53,793 bases of DNA, taken from positions 1-53,793 of the forward strand of contig NZ_JANTHX010000001.1 in NCBI RefSeq assembly GCF_024752305.1. Direction: 5' to 3'. A program made the position numbers and the translations under genes. The notes below the pieces were generated by a model. The model had not been told where the DNA came from, did not search any database, and was given only the letters and a program-made list of their open reading frames with translations. This DNA is from Protaetiibacter mangrovi. GTDB lineage: Bacteria; Actinomycetota; Actinomycetes; Actinomycetales; Microbacteriaceae. Shown here piece by piece: positions 9,548 through 20,328 of the stretch; position 1 is the stretch's first letter, and each line of letters starts with the position of its first letter.

Positions 9548-10231
9548 TTAACCTCGGTCCGGGCGCTTTCCCGTGATTGCCGTGCCGATGCGGAGGTGTG
9601 TCGCGCCCTCGAGGATCGCCTCGGCGAAGTCGCCCGACATCCCCGCCGAGATCCTGTCGGCCCCCGGTGCGATCGCGCGCACGCGCTCCGAGACCGCCCG
9701 CAGGCGCGCGAACGCGGGCCGCGGCTGCTCGCCGAGCGGGGCGACCCCCATGACCCCGACCAGCTCGAGGCCCGGCGCCGCGAGCACCCGCTCGGCCAGA
9801 CGCTCGGCGTCTGCCGGTGCGACGCCGCCGCGCCCCGGCTCGCCCGAGAGGTCGATCTCGAGGAAGACGTCGAGCGCGGCGGCGTCGGGGTCGGAGAGGG
9901 CGTCGACGAGCGAATCCCGGTCCACCGAGTGCACCGCTCGGGCGTAGCGCCGCACGGCGCGCGCCTTGTTGCTCTGGAGCTGTCCCACGAAATGCCAGTT
10001 CAGCGCGAGATCGGCCGTCTCGGCCGCCTTCGCCTGGGCCTCCTGGTGCCGGTTCTCGCCGACATCGCGTACGCCGAGAGCCGCCAGCTCCCGCACCAGC
10101 GACGCCGGATGGAACTTCGTGACGACGATGCGGGTGAGCTCTCCGGGATCCCGATCGGCGGCACGCGCCGCGTCCGCGATGGCGGCGTCGACCGCCGCGA
10201 GCCGTTCGGCGAGCGGTGCGTCGGCGCCCAT
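9548..10231 (-). CDS. YggS/PLPBP family pyridoxal phosphate-binding protein
   Basis: A 227-aa protein of the PLP homeostasis family, a single alanine-racemase-like barrel. The PLP lysine is in IVVTKFHPASLVRELAALG, and VGENRHQEAQAKAAE, NWHFVGQLQSNKARAV and HSVDRDSL are conserved blocks; GMSGDFAEAI and RIGTAITG bind phosphate. The family buffers PLP and affects amino-acid pools, and its place between ftsZ and sepF is a conserved neighbourhood of unclear meaning. It starts 3 nt after ftsZ ends. The laccase-like pgeF gene that often lies between ftsZ and this gene is missing. Confidence 0.93.
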   Translation of the reverse strand: MGADAPLAERLAAVDAAIADAARAADRDPGELTRIVVTKFHPASLVRELAALGVRDVGENRHQEAQAKAAETADLALNWHFVGQLQSNKARAVRRYARAVHSVDRDSLVDALSDPDAAALDVFLEIDLSGEPGRGGVAPADAERLAERVLAAPGLELVGVMGVAPLGEQPRPAFARLRAVSERVRAIAPGADRISAGMSGDFAEAILEGATHLRIGTAITGKRPDRG

Positions 10232-10234
10232 CGG

Positions 10235-11383
10235 CTACTTGAGGAAGTCGGGGATGTCGAGGTCGCCGTCGTCGTCGAAGTCGTCGAGAGACGCGACCAC
10301 GGGGACCTCCGGCTCACGCGCCCATCCCTCCGAGGGCGACGGCTCGTCACCCTCGGCCGCGGCGGCGACCGCCACCGGCACGGGCGCCTCGACGAAGTTG
10401 CTGCGCTTCTCGGTGTGCACGGGGCGGGAGCTCGGCTCTCCGCCGTCGAAGCCCGCCGCGATCACGGTGACGCGCACCTCGTCGCCGAGGGTGTCGTCGA
10501 TCACCGCGCCGAAGATGATGTTCGCCTCCGGATGCACGGCCTCCTGCACGAGGCGCGCGGCGTCGTTGATCTCGAAGATGCCGAGGTTCGACCCGCCCTG
10601 GATCGACAGGAGCACTCCGTGCGCGCCGTCGATCGATGCCTCGAGCAGCGGGCTCGCGACCGCGAGCTCGGCCGCCTTGATGGCGCGGTCCGCTCCGCGG
10701 CTCGCGCCGATGCCCATGAGCGCGGAGCCCGCGCCCTGCATGACCGACTTGACGTCGGCGAAGTCGAGGTTGATGAGGCCCGGCGTCGTGATGAGGTCGG
10801 TGATGCCCTGGACGCCCGCGAGGAGCACCTGGTCGGCGGTCGAGAACGCCTCGAGCATCGAGATGCCCCGGTCGCTGATCTCGAGCAGCCGGTCGTTGGG
10901 GACGACGATGAGGGTGTCGACCTCGTTCTTGAGGGTCGCGACACCGATCTCGGCCTGCGCCTGCCGGCGCTTGCCCTCGAAGCCGAAGGGCTTGGTCACG
11001 ACGCCGATCGTGAGGGCGCCGATCGACTTGGCGATGCGGGCCACGACTGGCGCTCCGCCGGTGCCGGTGCCACCGCCCTCGCCCGCGGTGACGAAGACCA
11101 TGTCGGCGCCCGCGAGGGCCTCCTCGATCTCCTCCGCGTGGTCCTCGGCGGCGCGACGGCCGACCTCGGGGTCGGCGCCCGCGCCGAGTCCGCGGGTCAG
11201 CTCGCGCCCGACGTCGAGCTTGACGTCCGCGTCGCTCATGAGCAGCGCCTGGGCGTCGGTGTTGATGGCGATGAACTCGACGCCGCGGAGGCCCAGTTCG
11301 ATCATCCGGTTCACCGCGTTCACGCCACCGCCGCCGATACCGACGACCTTGATGACGGCGAGGTAGTTCTGGTTCGAAGTCAC
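10235..11383 (-). CDS. ftsZ: Cell division protein FtsZ
   Basis: A 382-aa tubulin-like GTPase that forms the Z ring. The start is the GTG at 11383-11381 with AGGAGG 7 nt upstream; an earlier in-frame ATG lacks a comparable signal. The tubulin signature [14 protein letters not shown], the N-terminal [18 protein letters not shown] and the T7 loop [13 protein letters not shown] are intact. A variable linker precedes the conserved C-terminal peptide [12 protein letters not shown], which binds SepF, FtsW and similar partners in Actinobacteria. A 158-nt leader separates it from ftsQ and holds a hairpin and a candidate MerR-type operator, so ftsZ probably has its own promoter within the cluster. Confidence 0.98.
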   Translation of the reverse strand: MTSNQNYLAVIKVVGIGGGGVNAVNRMIELGLRGVEFIAINTDAQALLMSDADVKLDVGRELTRGLGAGADPEVGRRAAEDHAEEIEEALAGADMVFVTAGEGGGTGTGGAPVVARIAKSIGALTIGVVTKPFGFEGKRRQAQAEIGVATLKNEVDTLIVVPNDRLLEISDRGISMLEAFSTADQVLLAGVQGITDLITTPGLINLDFADVKSVMQGAGSALMGIGASRGADRAIKAAELAVASPLLEASIDGAHGVLLSIQGGSNLGIFEINDAARLVQEAVHPEANIIFGAVIDDTLGDEVRVTVIAAGFDGGEPSSRPVHTEKRSNFVEAPVPVAVAAAAEGDEPSPSEGWAREPEVPVVASLDDFDDDGDLDIPDFLK

Positions 11384-11408
11384 GTCCGGCCTCCTGGAGA
11401 AAACCCTC

Positions 11409-11425
11409 AACCTCTACTTGAAGTT
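11409..11425 (-). promoter_or_regulatory. Candidate FtsR/MerR-type operator upstream of ftsZ
   Basis: On the plus strand this reads AACCT-CTAC-TTGAAGTT, 26-42 nt before the ftsZ start. Nearly the same elements, AACCT-TCAGG-TTGAAGTT, lie upstream of the MerR gene at 45564-45581. FtsR, a MerR protein encoded at 45689-46381, activates ftsZ in Corynebacterium (family knowledge). The assignment as its site is inference from the shared motif. Confidence 0.4.
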
Positions 11426-11488
11426 TGGAGTCTTTCTCAGTACTGTTCTGGTGCCCTCACGGTAAGCGCGCGCACTCGCCGCCATCGT

Positions 11489-11507
11489 GCGACACCCCGC
11501 GTGTCGC
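11489..11507 (-). other. Stem-loop between ftsQ and ftsZ
   Basis: GCGACAC at 11489-11495 pairs perfectly with GTGTCGC at 11501-11507 across a 5-nt loop. It lies 34 nt after the ftsQ stop. Without a T-run it may pause transcription or mark an mRNA processing point between ftsQ and the more highly needed ftsZ. Confidence 0.5.
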
Positions 11508-11541
11508 GAAACGGAGGACGGCTCACGCAGCCGGAGCACCG

Positions 11542-12513
11542 TCAGTCCTCGTGGAAGACCGCGGTGCCGGGAGCCGACACGTCGTAGCTGCCGGCGCCCG
11601 CTCCCCCGTGGATCGCGATGAGCGCCGCCAGCACGCGGGCCTTGTGATCCGAATCCTCGGCGGCACCCCACTCGACGCGCTGGGCGGAGCCCGCCAGGGT
11701 GAGGGTGACGTCGTCGCGCGTGGACGCCGAGATGGTGTCGACCTGGCCCCGGAGCGCATCCGGCATCGCGAGCAGCACCTCGGCGACCGAGCGGTACGCG
11801 GCCGAATCGACGTCCGCCTCCGCGACCTGGATGAGCGGCAGCCCCGCAGGCCGCTGGGGCACCGAGCCCAGCACGACGCCCGCCGCGTCGACGACGTCGA
11901 AGGCCCCACCCGCGACCATCACGCCGACCGGCGCGCGCTCGACCACGTGGATGATGAGGGTCCCGGGCGGCAGGATCTCGGTCGAATAGCTGCGGATGAG
12001 CGTGAACGAGCCGAGCTCGTCGCGGAGCGCGTCCTGGTCGAGCAGTGCGAGCGGGGTGCCGAGCTGGCCGTCGACCGCGTCCACGATCCGGGCGGGGTCG
12101 AGGCTCGTCGTGCCGTCGACGCGGATGTCGCGCAGCGCGAGCAGCGGCGAGTAGACCGCGCCGATGCTCATCGCCACGAGCGCGACCACCACCCCGATCC
12201 CGCCGAGCCAGGCGATGCGACGGCGACGCGCGCGCCGCGTGAACCGCTTGAGCTCGTGCTTCTCGGCGCGCCTGCGGGCGCGCTCCGCCGCGCGGAGCTC
12301 GGCATCCGCGACACGGCTGGCCGAGGGGCGCGGCGGGCGCTTCCGCGCGGGGCGCGGCGGCGCGGCGGGGGCCGCAGGCGTCGACGCGCGGGCGGGTTCG
12401 GCCGTCGCCGCCTCGCGGCGACGCGCGGCATCCGGACGGGCGGCGCGGGAGCGCGGTGCCGGCCGCTCCGCTGCGGGCGGGGCGGGGGCGTCGAACCCCT
12501 CGGGCCGCTTCAC
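11542..12513 (-). CDS. ftsQ: Cell division protein FtsQ
   Basis: A 323-aa bitopic divisome protein. It has a long Pro/Ala/Arg-rich cytoplasmic N-terminus (about 1-99), one membrane helix at about 100-120 (IAWLGGIGVVVALVAMSIGA), an extracellular POTRA domain at about 126-195 (ALRDIRVDGTTSLDPARIVD) and a FtsQ/DivIB domain after it (IIHVVERAPVGVMVAGG). FtsQ bridges early and late division proteins. A GTG start at 12513 follows murC by 13 nt. The basic N-terminal tail is longer than in E. coli, as usual in Actinobacteria. Confidence 0.92.
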   Translation of the reverse strand: MKRPEGFDAPAPPAAERPAPRSRAARPDAARRREAATAEPARASTPAAPAAPPRPARKRPPRPSASRVADAELRAAERARRRAEKHELKRFTRRARRRRIAWLGGIGVVVALVAMSIGAVYSPLLALRDIRVDGTTSLDPARIVDAVDGQLGTPLALLDQDALRDELGSFTLIRSYSTEILPPGTLIIHVVERAPVGVMVAGGAFDVVDAAGVVLGSVPQRPAGLPLIQVAEADVDSAAYRSVAEVLLAMPDALRGQVDTISASTRDDVTLTLAGSAQRVEWGAAEDSDHKARVLAALIAIHGGAGAGSYDVSAPGTAVFHED

Positions 12514-12526
12514 GCGCGCCGTCCGC

Positions 12527-13924
12527 TCACGTGCGCTCCGATCCCAGAGCCTCGATCACCTGCGGGATGATGCGGTACACGTCGCCGCAGCTGAGGGTCA
12601 TCACCAGGTCGCCGTCGCGGGCGATCTCGGCGACGCGGTCGGCGGCGGCCTGCCAGTCGGGCAGGAAGTCGACGTGCGAGGGATCCGCGAAGCGCTCGGC
12701 GACGAGCGCGCCCGTGACGCCGGGCTCCGGATCCTCGCGGGCGCCGTACACGTCGAGCACGACCGTGTGGTCGGCGAGCTCCTCGTACACGGCGGCGAAC
12801 TCGCCCGCCATCATCCGCGTGCGGCTGTAGAGGTGCGGCTGGTGGATGGCGATCACGCGCCCGGATCCCACGACCGAGCGCGCCGTGGCGAGCGCGGCGG
12901 CGACCTCGGTCGGATGGTGGGCGTAGTCGTCGAAGACGCGCACACCGCGCACCTCGCCGTGGAGCTCGAAGCGGCGCCCCGTGCCGGCGAACGCCTCGAG
13001 GCCGCGCACCACGGCCTCCGGATCGTGGCCCATGGCGACGAGCACGGCGAACGCGCCCGCGGCGTTGACGGCGTTGTGGGCGCCCGGGACGGCCAGCTGC
13101 ACGGGGAGCTCGCGACCCTCGTAGCCGAGGGTGAACGACACCGGGCCGTCGGCGACGACGTCGAGCACGCGCACCTCCGCGTGCTCGGCGTGGCCGAAGG
13201 TCACGACCCGCTTGTCGACGAGGCGCCGGGTGACCGCGAGGGTGCCGGGGTCGTCGCTCGACGCGACCACGAACTCGCGCGCCTCCTGGGCGAAGCGCAC
13301 GAAGGCGTCCTCGAAGGCCTGCTGCGTGCCGTAGTGGTCGAGGTGGTCGGCGTCGACGTTCGTGATGAGCGCGATCGCGGTGTCGTACAGCAGGAAGGAA
13401 CCGTCGGACTCGTCGGCCTCCACCACGAAGAGCTCGTCGGCTCCGTAGGCCGAACTGCGCCCGTACCCGGCGATGACCCCGCCGTTGACGAAGCCCGGGT
13501 CGGCGCCCAGCTCGCGCAGCGCCGTCACGATCATGCCGGTCGAGGTGGTCTTGCCGTGCGCGCCGGCGACCGACACGAGCCGGTGACCCCGGATCAGCCA
13601 GTTGAGGGCGAGCGAGCGATGGAGCACGGGGATGCCCGACTCGATCGCCCGCCGGTACTCGGGGTTGTCCTGCCAGAGGGCGCCCGTCACCACGACCGTG
13701 TCGGCGTCGCCGACGTTGGCCGCGTCGTGGCCGATCGCGATCTCCGCACCTGCCGCGCGGAGCTCCGCGACCGCGTCCGTATCCCGCAGGTCCGAGCCGG
13801 TCACCCGGTGGCCGGCCTCCAGCAGCAGGCGGGCGATCCCGCTCATGCCGGAACCGCCGATGCCGACGAAGTGCACGGCGCCGAGCTGCTCGGGGAGCTC
13901 CTGGTCGAGGTCGGGCTTGATCAT
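12527..13924 (-). CDS. murC: UDP-N-acetylmuramate--amino acid ligase
   Basis: A 465-aa cytoplasmic ligase that attaches the first residue of the stem peptide to UDP-MurNAc with ATP. It has the N-terminal Rossmann motif [18 protein letters not shown], the ATP-binding [13 protein letters not shown] at about residue 122, the Mur motif EADESDGSF and the late [13 protein letters not shown] and [13 protein letters not shown] blocks. In organisms with B-type peptidoglycan, as in many Microbacteriaceae, the first residue is glycine; the sequence alone does not decide this. The ATG start is at 13924, 10 nt after murG. Confidence 0.97.
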   Translation of the reverse strand: MIKPDLDQELPEQLGAVHFVGIGGSGMSGIARLLLEAGHRVTGSDLRDTDAVAELRAAGAEIAIGHDAANVGDADTVVVTGALWQDNPEYRRAIESGIPVLHRSLALNWLIRGHRLVSVAGAHGKTTSTGMIVTALRELGADPGFVNGGVIAGYGRSSAYGADELFVVEADESDGSFLLYDTAIALITNVDADHLDHYGTQQAFEDAFVRFAQEAREFVVASSDDPGTLAVTRRLVDKRVVTFGHAEHAEVRVLDVVADGPVSFTLGYEGRELPVQLAVPGAHNAVNAAGAFAVLVAMGHDPEAVVRGLEAFAGTGRRFELHGEVRGVRVFDDYAHHPTEVAAALATARSVVGSGRVIAIHQPHLYSRTRMMAGEFAAVYEELADHTVVLDVYGAREDPEPGVTGALVAERFADPSHVDFLPDWQAAADRVAEIARDGDLVMTLSCGDVYRIIPQVIEALGSERT

Positions 13925-13934
13925 CCTGTCAACG

Positions 13935-15047
13935 CTACCCGTCCGCCGCGGGGGTCGCCGACGCGGCGCCCGGGGTCGAGGCGACCGCCTCTTGCACCAT
14001 GTCGACCAGTCGATCCGCGCCGTCGCGGCGCCCCGTCTCGGCGATGCGCGCGGCCATGTCGGCGAGCAGCGCCGGATCCTCGAGCAGCCGCGGCAGCCGG
14101 TCCCGGACCCATGACGCGTCGAAATCGGCGTCGGGGACCAGCAGCGCTCCCCCCGCGTCGACCGCCTCGCGCGCGTTGAGCGCCTGCTCGCCGTTGCCGA
14201 CGGCGTAGGGCACGAACACCGCCGGGATGCCGAGCGCGGCGAGCTCGCTCACGGTCGCGGATCCCGCGCGGCAGAGCGCCAGGTCGGCGGCCGCCAGCGC
14301 GAGATCCATCCGGTCGCAGTACCGGAGGATCCGGTACCCGACGAGCCCGGGATCCTCGACGGGCGAGCGCTCGCCCGTGATGTGCAGCACCTGCCACCCC
14401 GCGCCGAGGATGGTCGCGACGGACTGCGAGACCCCCTCGTTGAGCCGGCGGGCGCCGAGCGATCCGCCGGTGACGAGCAGCGTCGGCCGCCCGGGCACGA
14501 GTCCGAACTCGTCGGCCGCGTCCGGGCGCGCGGCGAAGCGGTCGAGCGTCTCGATCTCGCGCCAGAGCGGCAGGCCGACCACGCGGGCGTGGCGCAGCCG
14601 CGTGCCCGCGAACACCGTCGCCACGTGCCTGGTGAACCGCGCCCCGTAGCGGTTGGCGATCCCGGGGCGGGCGTTCGCCTCGTGGATGACGAGCGGGAGC
14701 CCCTCGCGGTGCGCCGCCGCGTACGCCGGAGCCGCCGCGTAGCCCCCGAAGCCGACGACGGCTTCGACTCCGCGATCCCGCAGGATGCCGCGGGTGCGCT
14801 CGACGCTCTCCCGCCAGCGCCCGGGGAACCGCAGAGCGTCGCCGTTCGGGCGGCGCGGGAACGGCAGCCGGGGCACCGTCACCAGCTCGTAGCCGCGCTG
14901 CGGCACGAGCCGGGCCTCGAGGCCCTCGGCGGTGCCGAGCACGAGCACCTCGGCATCCGGGTCGCGTTCGCGCAGGCGGTCGGCGGTGGCGAGCAGGGGG
15001 TTCACGTGACCGGCGGTCCCGCCGCCGGCCATGAGGTAGACGGTCAC
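13935..15047 (-). CDS. murG: Undecaprenyl-PP-MurNAc-pentapeptide GlcNAc transferase
   Basis: A 370-aa GT28 glycosyltransferase that converts lipid I to lipid II at the inner face of the membrane. The N-terminal glycine loop [20 protein letters not shown] and the donor-site blocks [13 protein letters not shown] and [20 protein letters not shown] are intact, with [10 protein letters not shown] near the end. The GTG start at 15047-15045 overlaps the ftsW stop by 4 nt (GTGA), so the two are translationally coupled. Confidence 0.97.
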   Translation of the reverse strand: MTVYLMAGGGTAGHVNPLLATADRLRERDPDAEVLVLGTAEGLEARLVPQRGYELVTVPRLPFPRRPNGDALRFPGRWRESVERTRGILRDRGVEAVVGFGGYAAAPAYAAAHREGLPLVIHEANARPGIANRYGARFTRHVATVFAGTRLRHARVVGLPLWREIETLDRFAARPDAADEFGLVPGRPTLLVTGGSLGARRLNEGVSQSVATILGAGWQVLHITGERSPVEDPGLVGYRILRYCDRMDLALAAADLALCRAGSATVSELAALGIPAVFVPYAVGNGEQALNAREAVDAGGALLVPDADFDASWVRDRLPRLLEDPALLADMAARIAETGRRDGADRLVDMVQEAVASTPGAASATPAADG

Positions 15048-16309
15048 CTCGGGAGCCCCTGGTGCTGCCGGGCCGCCCGCGGATCGCGGCGCGCGAACGA
15101 GAGCACGACGCCGACGGCCACGAGGGTCGTCACGAGGGAGGAGCCGCCGGCGGAGATGAAGGGCAGCGGCACGCCGAGCACCGGGAGCAGCCCGAGCACC
15201 ACCGCGATGTTGACGAGCGCCTGCCCGATGATCCACACCATGGCGACGCTCGTCGCGAGGCGCGCGAAGGGGTCGACCTGGCGGCGGATGATGCGCACGA
15301 AGCAGATCGCCAGCACCACGAAGAGCGCGACGACGAGCAGCGCGCCCACGAGGCCGAGCTCCTCGCCGATCACCGCGAAGATGAAGTCGGTCTCGGCTTC
15401 CGGCAGCCAGTTCCACTTCGACTCGGAGTTGCCGAGCCCGACGCCGAACACGCCGCCGCTCGCGAGGGCCTGCCAGCCGTGCAGCGTCTGATAGCAGTAC
15501 TTGCCGATGAGGGCGGGGTCGCCGTCGGTGCATCCCGTGAGCCACGCGTCGATGCGGTCGCTGCGCGAGGTGCTGAGCCGGATCGCCGCGAAGGCGAGCA
15601 CGGCGAGCACGGCCGTCACCGTGCCCATGATGCGCAGCCGCACCCCCGCGAAGAACATCGCCCCGAGCACCATGGCGGTCAGGATGATGACGGTGCCGAG
15701 GTCGTTGCCGAGCATGACGAGCAGCAGCGCACCGCCCGCGACCGGCACCAGCGGCAGCGCCACCTGCTTCCAGTCGCTCGAGCGCCAGTCGTTGATGACC
15801 GGGGTCTTGCGGGTCACGATGAGGGCGAGCCACACCACGAAGCCGAGCTTGATGAACTCGGAGGGCTGGAAGGTGAATCCGGCGATCGTGAGCCAGTTGT
15901 TGTTGTAGGCGCCCTGGCCGGTGCCGATCACGAACACGAGCGCCTGCAGCACGAGCGCGCCGATCACGGCGTGCCAGGCCCAGCGCTTCCAGAAGACCAT
16001 GGGCGCGCGCGAGGCGATGAGCATGAGCGGCACACCGATGACGGCGAGGATCGCCTGCCTGCTGGTGCGGGCGAAGAAGTCGCCGTCCGACACCCACGAC
16101 TCGATCGACGACGACGAGAGCACCATCACGAGACCGAAGACCACGAGGAAGAGCGTCGTGCCGAGCAGGAGGAAGTACTCGGGCGTCTCGGCGGCGAAGA
16201 TCCTGCGGACCGCGACGACGGCGGTGGGTGCGCGACGCGACCCGTCGTCGGCCGGGTCAGGCGGGGTCGCTCCCGGACGCGGACGGGCCGGCGGCCTGGT
16301 CGTCGTCAT
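15044..16309 (-). CDS. ftsW: Lipid II polymerase FtsW (SEDS family)
   Basis: A 421-aa polytopic protein with about ten membrane helices, the septal SEDS glycosyltransferase that works with FtsI. Family blocks include FQPSEFIKLGFVVWLALIV, GNDLGTVIILTAMV, WLTGCTDGDP, GVGLGNSESKWNWLPEAETD, FIFAVIGEELGLVGALL and VLPVLGVPLPFISAGGSSLV. The N-terminus extends about 35 residues before the first helix. The ATG at 16309 is preceded by GGGAGG about 10 nt upstream, but this makes a 53-nt overlap with murD; a later start before FAAETPEYFLLLG is possible. Confidence 0.95.
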   Translation of the reverse strand: MTTTRPPARPRPGATPPDPADDGSRRAPTAVVAVRRIFAAETPEYFLLLGTTLFLVVFGLVMVLSSSSIESWVSDGDFFARTSRQAILAVIGVPLMLIASRAPMVFWKRWAWHAVIGALVLQALVFVIGTGQGAYNNNWLTIAGFTFQPSEFIKLGFVVWLALIVTRKTPVINDWRSSDWKQVALPLVPVAGGALLLVMLGNDLGTVIILTAMVLGAMFFAGVRLRIMGTVTAVLAVLAFAAIRLSTSRSDRIDAWLTGCTDGDPALIGKYCYQTLHGWQALASGGVFGVGLGNSESKWNWLPEAETDFIFAVIGEELGLVGALLVVALFVVLAICFVRIIRRQVDPFARLATSVAMVWIIGQALVNIAVVLGLLPVLGVPLPFISAGGSSLVTTLVAVGVVLSFARRDPRAARQHQGLPR

Positions 16310-17819
16310 CGGCCCCGCCTCCCAGGTGCTCGCGCACCGCCTCGGCGAACCGTCTTCCGCGGTCCGCGTAGTCCGTGAACTGATCCATCGACGCCGCCGC
16401 CGGGGCGAGCAGCACCACGTCGCCGGGTTCGGCGACGGATGCGGCCGCGCGCACCGCGGCGGACATCACCCCCTCAGTCTCCGATCCGTCGACCTCGAGC
16501 ACCGGGACGCCGGGCGCGTGTCGTTCGAACGCGGAGCGCAGGGCGTCGCGGTCGACCCCGATGAGCACGGCGGCTCTCAGGCGTCCGGCGTGGCGCTCGA
16601 CGAGCGGTGCGGGGTCGACGCCCTTCAGCAGGCCGCCCGCGATCCACACGACGCTCGACGAGGCCCGCAGCGAGGCGTCGGCGGCGTGGGCGTTCGTCGC
16701 CTTCGAGTCGTCGATCCACACCACCCCGGATGCGGTCGCCACGACCTCGGTGCGGTGGGCGTCCATCCGGAAGCTGCGCAGCGCCTCCCGGATGCGCGCC
16801 GGCTCGACCCCCGCGGCACGCGCGAGGGCGGAGGCGGCGAGCACGTTCTGCACGGAGTGCGGCGCGCCGAGACCCGCCTCGTGCAGCTCGTCGAGGGTCG
16901 TCAGCTCGAGCGCGTGGCTGTGGCGCTCCTCCAGGAAGGCCCGGTCGACGAGGATGCCCTCGATCACGCCGAGATCGCTGCGACCCGGCACCCCGAGGCC
17001 GAAGCCGATGGCGCGGCAGCCCTCCTGGACCTCCGCATCCTCGACGAGGTGCATGGTGGCCTCGTCGGCGATGTTGTAGACGCACGCGACGCGGGTGTTC
17101 TCGTACACCCGTCCCTTCGCCGCGACGTAGCCCTCGCGGGAGCCGTGCCAGTCGAGGTGGTCGTCGGCGATGTTGAGGCAGACGCTCGCGAGGGGCGCGA
17201 GCCCGCCGCCGTCGTTCCGGTGGCTCCAGTGCAGCTGGTAGCTCGAGAGCTCCACCACGAGCACGTCGAAGCCGGCCGGATCGCGCACCGCGTCGAGCAC
17301 GGGGATGCCGATGTTGCCCGCGGGGGCGGCGCGCAGCCCGCCCGCGACGAGCATGTGCGCCGTCAGCTGCGTCGTCGTGGTCTTGCCGTTCGTGCCGGTC
17401 ACCAGGATCCAGTCGGCCGGGGTGCCGTCCGTACGGACGACCTTGTCGCGCAGCCGCCAGGCCAGTTCGATGTCGCCCCAGATCGGGATGCCCGCCTGCT
17501 CGGCCCAGAGCAGCAGCGGGTGGTCGGGGTGGTACCCCGGCGAGACGACCAGCAGTTGCGGACCGAACGCGAGCAGCTCCTCCGGGACCCCCGCGTCGTC
17601 CGAGTGCTCGAGGAACCGCGACCCGATGACGTTGAGCAGCTGCCGGTGCTCGTCGCTCCCCCGCGCCGCGACGACGAGCGTCTCGGCGCCGAGCTCCTGG
17701 AGGGTGTCGGCGACCGCGAACCCCGTGACGCCGAGGCCCAGCACCGCGACACGGAGACCGGACCAGTCGGCACGCCAGCTGGTGAGCTCCTCCAGGTGCG
17801 CGCTCAGCGGATCTGCCAT
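16257..17819 (-). CDS. murD: UDP-N-acetylmuramoyl-L-alanine--D-glutamate ligase
   Basis: A 520-aa Mur ligase that adds D-Glu to the growing stem peptide. Domain 1 begins [20 protein letters not shown]; the ATP loop is [19 protein letters not shown], followed by [24 protein letters not shown] and [12 protein letters not shown]. The late [12 protein letters not shown] and GGLLKGVD blocks are diagnostic for MurD. A short acidic C-terminal tail (about 20 residues) is unusual. The ATG at 17819 lies in the 3' end of mraY (16-nt overlap). Confidence 0.96.
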   Translation of the reverse strand: MADPLSAHLEELTSWRADWSGLRVAVLGLGVTGFAVADTLQELGAETLVVAARGSDEHRQLLNVIGSRFLEHSDDAGVPEELLAFGPQLLVVSPGYHPDHPLLLWAEQAGIPIWGDIELAWRLRDKVVRTDGTPADWILVTGTNGKTTTTQLTAHMLVAGGLRAAPAGNIGIPVLDAVRDPAGFDVLVVELSSYQLHWSHRNDGGGLAPLASVCLNIADDHLDWHGSREGYVAAKGRVYENTRVACVYNIADEATMHLVEDAEVQEGCRAIGFGLGVPGRSDLGVIEGILVDRAFLEERHSHALELTTLDELHEAGLGAPHSVQNVLAASALARAAGVEPARIREALRSFRMDAHRTEVVATASGVVWIDDSKATNAHAADASLRASSSVVWIAGGLLKGVDPAPLVERHAGRLRAAVLIGVDRDALRSAFERHAPGVPVLEVDGSETEGVMSAAVRAAASVAEPGDVVLLAPAAASMDQFTDYADRGRRFAEAVREHLGGGADDDDQAAGPSASGSDPA

Positions 17820-18916
17820 TCGAGGTAGAAGACGCCGACGCCCGCCGCGACGAACAGCGCGGCGATGAGCCAGAACCGCACGACGACCGTGATCTCCGCC
17901 CATCCCTTGAGTTCGAAGTGATGGTGCAGCGGGCTCATGAGGAAGATGCGCCTGCCCGCGCCGAACCTCCACTTGGTGAGCTTGAAGTACGCGCGCTGCA
18001 GGATGACCGATCCGGTGGTGATGATGAACAGGCCGCCGATGAGCACGAGCAGGAGCTCGGTGCGGCTCAGGATCGCCAGGGCCGCGAGGGCGCCGCCGAG
18101 GGCCAGGGAGCCCGTGTCTCCCATGAACAGCTGGGCGGGCGAGGTGTTCCACCAGAGGAAGCCGACGAGGCTGCCGGTGATCGCGGCGGCGACCACGGCG
18201 AGGTCGAGAGGATCGCGCACCTCGTAGCACTTGTAGAGGTTGTCGGGATCGATGTTGACGTTGAAGCAGGACTGGTTCGCCTGCCAGAAGCCGATGAAGA
18301 TGTAGGCCGAGATCGCGAAGATCGCGGCGCCGCTCGCGAGGCCGTCGAGGCCGTCGGCGACGTTCACGCCGTTCGACGCCGACACGGTGACGAGGTTCAC
18401 CCAGAGCAGGAACAGGACGACGCCGATGATGGGCCCGAAAGTGAACAGGTCCAGCCACGGGATGTCGCGCACCCACGAGATCGCGGTCGACGCGGGGGTC
18501 AGATCGTTCTCGTCGGGGAAGTTCAGCGCGAGCACGCCGAACACCGTGGCGACGATCACCTGACCCGCGATCTTCGACCATCCGCCGAGACCGAGGCTGC
18601 GCTGCTTGCGGGTCTTCAGGAAGTCGTCGACGAAGCCCACGAGACCGAGCCCGACCATCATCCCGATGACGAGCATGGCGACCATCGTCCACGGCACCTC
18701 GTTGATGATGTGTCCGGTGAGGTAGCCGACGACGGTGCCGAGGATGAAGACGATCCCGCCCATGGTGGGCGTGCCGCGCTTGGTGTGATGGCTCTGCGGC
18801 CCGTCGTCGCGGATGAACTGCCCCCAGCCGAGCCGGTTGAAGAGGCGGATCCAGAGCGGCGTGGTCAGCAGCGTGAAGGCGAGCGAGACGCCCGCGGCGA
18901 TGAGCAGGGCGATCAC
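17804..18916 (-). CDS. mraY: Phospho-MurNAc-pentapeptide transferase
   Basis: A 370-aa integral membrane enzyme with ten predicted helices. It transfers phospho-MurNAc-pentapeptide to undecaprenyl phosphate to make lipid I. Visible signatures are [20 protein letters not shown], the acidic [18 protein letters not shown], the [13 protein letters not shown] stretch, [11 protein letters not shown] and [12 protein letters not shown]. The GTG start at 18916 overlaps the murF stop by 4 nt. Confidence 0.97.
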   Translation of the reverse strand: MIALLIAAGVSLAFTLLTTPLWIRLFNRLGWGQFIRDDGPQSHHTKRGTPTMGGIVFILGTVVGYLTGHIINEVPWTMVAMLVIGMMVGLGLVGFVDDFLKTRKQRSLGLGGWSKIAGQVIVATVFGVLALNFPDENDLTPASTAISWVRDIPWLDLFTFGPIIGVVLFLLWVNLVTVSASNGVNVADGLDGLASGAAIFAISAYIFIGFWQANQSCFNVNIDPDNLYKCYEVRDPLDLAVVAAAITGSLVGFLWWNTSPAQLFMGDTGSLALGGALAALAILSRTELLLVLIGGLFIITTGSVILQRAYFKLTKWRFGAGRRIFLMSPLHHHFELKGWAEITVVVRFWLIAALFVAAGVGVFYLEWQIR

Positions 18917-20328
18917 GGGTTCTCCCCCGCCCCCGCGAGCCGGTCGCCGAGGAACCGCAGGCCCGCCGACTTCGACGACTTCACGAGCACGATGTCGCCC
19001 GGACGAAGTTGCTCACGCAGCACATCGTAGGCGGCGTCGATGTCGGCCACGAGCACCGACTCCCCGTCCCACGAGCCCTCGAGTCCGGCGGCGGCGTGGA
19101 TGTGCCGGGCCGCGTCGCCCACGACGACGAGCTGCCGGATGTCGAGGCGCACCGCCAGCCGGCCGATCCGGTCGTGCTCCTCCTGCGCGTAGGGGCCGAG
19201 CTCCGCCATCTCGCCGAGGACCGCGACAGTACGCCGGCCGCCGTCGCGTCCGAGCTGGGCGAGGGTCTTGAGGGCCGCGGCGGTCGAGTCGGGGCTCGCG
19301 TTGTAGGCGTCGTTGATGACGACCACGTCGTCGTCGCGGCGGAACAGCTCCATGCGCCAGCGCTCGGCGCGCGGCACCTCGGCCAGCGCCGCGACGGCGC
19401 GGTCGAGGTCGATCCCGAGCTCCCGCGCGACGGTCAGCGCCGCCAGGGCGTTCATGACGTGGTGCTCGCCCAGGATGCGCAGGGCGACGGGCCGCCGGAC
19501 CCCATCCGCCTCGAGCGTGAACCGGGTGCCGTCGACACCGGTCGCGACGTCGAGCGCGCGCACCTCGGCCGCGCCCGACAGGCCGAACCCCACCACGCGC
19601 GCTGCCGTGCGCCGCGCCATCCGCGCCACGCGCTGGTCGTCGACGTTGAGCACCGCCACCGCCGACGACGGCAGATCGGTCACCATCTCGGACTTCGCCG
19701 CCTCGGTCGCGTCGATGCCGCCGAACTCGCCGGCGTGCGCGAGCCCGACCTTCAGCACGACGCCGATGTCGGGCCGGGCGATGGTCACGAGCCGGGCGAT
19801 CTCGCCCGCTCCGCTCGCGCCCATCTCGACGATGAGGTAGCGCGTGTCGGCGTCGATGCGGAGCATCGAGATCGGGGCCCCGACCTGGTTGTTGAAGGAG
19901 CCCTCGGGTGCCACGGTCGGCCCCTCGGCGGCCAGGACCGCGCGCAGCAGGTTCTTGGTGGTGGTCTTGCCGTTCGAGCCCGTGATGCCGACGACTCGCA
20001 GCGCGCCGAGCGCGTGCACCCGGGCGACGACCTCGCGTGCAAGCGCGGCGAGGGCGTCCAAGCCGTCGGCGACGACGAGCTGCGGAACCGGGACACCGAG
20101 GTCCTCACGGCAGATCACGAGCGCGGCGCCCGCCTCGGCGGCCGCAGGGGCGAAGAGGTGCCCGTCGGTCACCTCTCCCGGCAGCGCCACGAAGACCGAA
20201 CCGGGCCCGACGAGGCGGGAGTCGGTCTCCACGGAGCCCGCGACGACCGTCTCGGGCCCGATCCCGTCGGGGAGCAGCAGGCGACCGTCGAGGAGCTCCG
20301 CGAGCTCCCCGAGCTGCAGCGGGATCAT
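18913..20328 (-). CDS. murF: UDP-MurNAc-tripeptide--D-alanyl-D-alanine ligase
   Basis: A 471-aa Mur ligase that adds the D-Ala-D-Ala dipeptide, completing the pentapeptide. It has the N-terminal [20 protein letters not shown], the ATP loop [47 protein letters not shown] and [15 protein letters not shown], all typical of MurF. The ATG start at 20328 overlaps the murE stop (ATGA). No ddl gene for the dipeptide is in this window. Confidence 0.97.
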   Translation of the reverse strand: MIPLQLGELAELLDGRLLLPDGIGPETVVAGSVETDSRLVGPGSVFVALPGEVTDGHLFAPAAAEAGAALVICREDLGVPVPQLVVADGLDALAALAREVVARVHALGALRVVGITGSNGKTTTKNLLRAVLAAEGPTVAPEGSFNNQVGAPISMLRIDADTRYLIVEMGASGAGEIARLVTIARPDIGVVLKVGLAHAGEFGGIDATEAAKSEMVTDLPSSAVAVLNVDDQRVARMARRTAARVVGFGLSGAAEVRALDVATGVDGTRFTLEADGVRRPVALRILGEHHVMNALAALTVARELGIDLDRAVAALAEVPRAERWRMELFRRDDDVVVINDAYNASPDSTAAALKTLAQLGRDGGRRTVAVLGEMAELGPYAQEEHDRIGRLAVRLDIRQLVVVGDAARHIHAAAGLEGSWDGESVLVADIDAAYDVLREQLRPGDIVLVKSSKSAGLRFLGDRLAGAGENP

